Source: Penaeicola halotolerans (GTDB taxonomy: Bacteria; Bacteroidota; Bacteroidia; Cytophagales; Cyclobacteriaceae). Taken from it: 64,000 nucleotides of DNA. The DNA lies in the NCBI RefSeq assembly GCF_016464625.1, contig NZ_JAEAGO010000002.1, positions 310,001 through 374,000 of the forward strand, written 5' to 3'. Numbering within the stretch: the first letter of the stretch is position 1; every line of letters starts with the position of its first letter. The notes below the pieces were generated by a model. It had not been told where the DNA came from. It did no database searches and worked only from the letters and a program-made list of their open reading frames with translations. The position numbers and the translations under genes are program-made. Shown here piece after piece: positions 62,631 through 64,000 of the stretch.

Positions 62631-63119
62631 ATGAAAAAGATCAATAGTATTTTAGTATTTGGCTTCTTGGTGTTGATGATGAGTGCTACCTCTTTAGTGA
62701 AGGATGTGCCTGTCATCAAGTGGTCTAAAATGGAGCAGCTCATTCAAGCAGAGGGAGATCAGATTCGTGTGATCAACTTTTGGGCGACATGGTGTAGACC
62801 TTGTATAGCAGAGATGCCTCTATTCGAAGCAGTCAATGCGCAAGAAGGAGTAGAAGTGGTGTTCATCAGCTTAGACAATGCCTCAGATGTGGATCCTCGA
62901 GTGACTGGTTTTATTACAAAGAGAAATATCCAATCTCAAGTGTATCTATTAGATGAAGTTGATTATAATAAATGGATAGATAAAGTAAGCCCAGAGTGGT
63001 CTGGGGCTATTCCAGCTTCTCTTTTTATCAATCAAAAGACAGGAGAAAAAGTCTTTCATGAAGGAGAGCTCAAAGAAACTGAATTACAGGAAATCATTGA
63101 TAAACTTTCAAATTCATAA
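62631..63119 (+). CDS. exported TlpA-type thioredoxin family protein
   Basis: A 162-residue protein with signal peptide (about 1-20) and a thioredoxin fold whose motif is NFWATWCRPCIAEMPLFEAV. The cis-proline region reads SGAIPASLFINQKTGE. It should reduce or shuffle disulfides in the periplasm, for example in cytochrome c or envelope protein maturation. The next thioredoxin-like gene begins 3 bp after its stop, so they are an operon. Confidence 0.9.
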   Translation: MKKINSILVFGFLVLMMSATSLVKDVPVIKWSKMEQLIQAEGDQIRVINFWATWCRPCIAEMPLFEAVNAQEGVEVVFISLDNASDVDPRVTGFITKRNIQSQVYLLDEVDYNKWIDKVSPEWSGAIPASLFINQKTGEKVFHEGELKETELQEIIDKLSNS

Positions 63120-63122
63120 GCT

Positions 63123-63728
63123 ATGAAAAAGATATTTACATTTATCACAGCCTTTTTGATGGTAGGAACTATGGCGATGGCTCAGTACCAAGTAGGTGAC
63201 TACGCTACTGATTTTAAGCTAAAAAACATCGATGGAAAATATGTCTCGCTCGCTGATAATCCGAATAATAAAGGATACTTAGTGATCTTCACTTGCAATC
63301 ACTGCCCATACTCCAAGATGTACGAAGATAGAATCATAGCCCTTGATAAAAAGTATAAAGCAATGGGCTATCCTGTGGTAGCGATCAATCCGAATGATCC
63401 AGAAGCTCAGCCAGAGGACTCATTCGAAAACATGAAGATCAGGGCTAAGGAAAAGGGTTTTACTTTCCCTTATCTAGTAGATGAGACACAAGAGATCACT
63501 AAGACATATGGTGCCACACGCACACCACATGTTTTTCTTTTGACTAAAGAGCGCGATAGATACAAGGTCGCCTATATCGGTGCCATCGATAATAATCATC
63601 AGGATGCTAGCAAGGCGACAGAAAGATATGTGGAGATGGCAATGACAGATGTCATGGCAGGTAAGTCAGTAAGACAAAACTTCACCAAAGCCATAGGGTG
63701 TACGATCAAATGGAAAGCTGAAGATTAA
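63123..63728 (+). CDS. exported peroxiredoxin/thioredoxin-like protein
   Basis: A 201-residue protein: signal peptide (about 1-20, MAMAQ), then a thioredoxin fold of the AhpC/TSA-like type. The active site is FTCNHCPYSKMYED (CxxC as CNHC), and TPHVFLLTKERDRY carries the cis-proline. The CNHCPYS motif marks a branch often called thioredoxin family protein in Bacteroidota. Second gene of a two-gene unit of exported thiol proteins. Terminator follows. Confidence 0.88.
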   Translation: MKKIFTFITAFLMVGTMAMAQYQVGDYATDFKLKNIDGKYVSLADNPNNKGYLVIFTCNHCPYSKMYEDRIIALDKKYKAMGYPVVAINPNDPEAQPEDSFENMKIRAKEKGFTFPYLVDETQEITKTYGATRTPHVFLLTKERDRYKVAYIGAIDNNHQDASKATERYVEMAMTDVMAGKSVRQNFTKAIGCTIKWKAED

Positions 63729-63750
63729 CAAATCACCTAATTCATACAGA

Positions 63751-63777
63751 GGCTGCTTATCTAAGGCAGCCTTTTTT
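63751..63777 (+). terminator. terminator after the thioredoxin pair
   Basis: GGCTGC (63751-63756) pairs with GGCAGCC-end GCAGCC (63766-63771), followed by six T. It precedes the convergent partial gene. Confidence 0.83.
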
Positions 63778-63778
63778 A

Positions 63779-64000
63779 TTACCATTGTCCAGTCTCGATG
63801 AGGTGATTGCGTACTTTTTTGGCTCTTAAGAAGATCACTAAAAGCGGGATAAACCAAATCAGGTCATTAGCGATAAGGTGAAATATCAAGCGCTTGTTCA
63901 ACTCCATATCGATCACAAAGAAGAAAAACCAAGCAGCTCCAAGTACTTTACTGGCAGCCCCTAGACCGATGACTAGATAAGATCTGATCGGATAAAAAGC
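63779..64000 (-). CDS. membrane protein, C-terminal part (cut by the window edge)
   Basis: Minus-strand frame open from base 64000 to the TAA at 63779-63781: 73 residues. Two hydrophobic segments (LVIGLGAASKVLGAAWFFFV and IANDLIWFIPLLVIFL) and a basic end VRNHLIETGQW indicate the last two helices of an inner-membrane protein. Family not recognised. Confidence 0.7.
   Translation of the reverse strand, partial: AFYPIRSYLVIGLGAASKVLGAAWFFFFVIDMELNKRLIFHLIANDLIWFIPLLVIFLRAKKVRNHLIETGQW

Overview
The window looks like chromosome of a marine-type, gliding member of the Bacteroidota, most likely Cytophagales. Reasons: the gliding genes gldE and gldD lie behind mutY and ssb; TTG-N19-TAnnTTTG promoters are present and Shine-Dalgarno motifs are weak or absent; and families typical of the phylum occur (bacterial GH3 proteins, CarboxypepD_reg-like/thioredoxin fusions, DUF3127, a LemA/TPM triad, CGEP-type S9 peptidase, a COX24-like 29-residue basic peptide). 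Base composition is moderately AT-rich. I see no prophage, insertion sequence, CRISPR array or rRNA. Species assignment is not possible from the sequence alone.

Layout. 0-9.5 kb: an exported CarboxypepD_reg/thioredoxin fusion, a minus-strand set (amino-acid decarboxylase, membrane-anchored unknown, hotdog thioesterase), the LemA-TPM-TPM operon, TspO, an FAD oxidoreductase and a TRIC-type channel. 9.5-22.6 kb: small lipoprotein, methyltransferase, patatin, VOC/DoxX pair, MFS, 2'-5' RNA ligase, large exported M14 carboxypeptidase, Na+/solute symporter, nucleotidyltransferase, M28 peptidase, a MazG-like hydrolase. 22.6-33.7 kb: GH3-lptB, recJ, rmuC, a SPOR protein, fumC, an RNA methyltransferase and mutS. 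33.8-36.3 kb: three tandem PAS-LuxR regulators. 36.3-38.6 kb: tRNA-Gly and tRNA-Leu followed by an accessory patch. 38.6-53.3 kb: yebC, a YjjX-type NTPase, an AI-2E family transporter, the HU-TPR-COX24-rng operon, mutY-ssb-gldE-gldD, recG, glmM and a cysteine desulfurase. 53.4-64 kb: S9 peptidase, a helicase/unknown/DUF3127 set, mazG, a ClC channel, an AT-rich gap with DnaA-box-like sites, and two exported thioredoxin-fold proteins.

The most unusual place is 36.5-37.0 kb. A gene for a 78-residue GIY-YIG nuclease-like protein sits between an intact tRNA-Leu(UAA) and a second copy of that tRNA's 3' half plus its terminator. The repeated block begins in the anticodon loop, and the second copy is broken by a 20-bp palindromic insertion exactly at the T-stem/T-loop border. 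The arrangement reads as a tiny (about 324 bp) tRNA-targeted insertion that carries a replacement tRNA 3' half. The next 1.6 kb holds a cluster of palindromic repeats, two tandem 114-residue paralogues of unknown function with a palindrome and direct repeats before the second, and a five-copy degenerate 11-bp tandem repeat. A second candidate of interest is the 411-bp AT-rich gap at 62.2-62.6 kb, which has two perfect and one near-perfect DnaA box and could be a replication origin or DnaA-responsive site.

Functionally the window is rich in genome maintenance (mutS, mutY, recG, recJ, rmuC, ssb, HU, a PIF1/RecD-like helicase, an OB-fold DUF3127 protein with an SSB-like tail, and three nucleotide-cleansing pyrophosphatases) and in exported proteases and redox proteins. 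Most convergent gene pairs share a bidirectional hairpin terminator; several of these hairpins also decide which start codons are credible.
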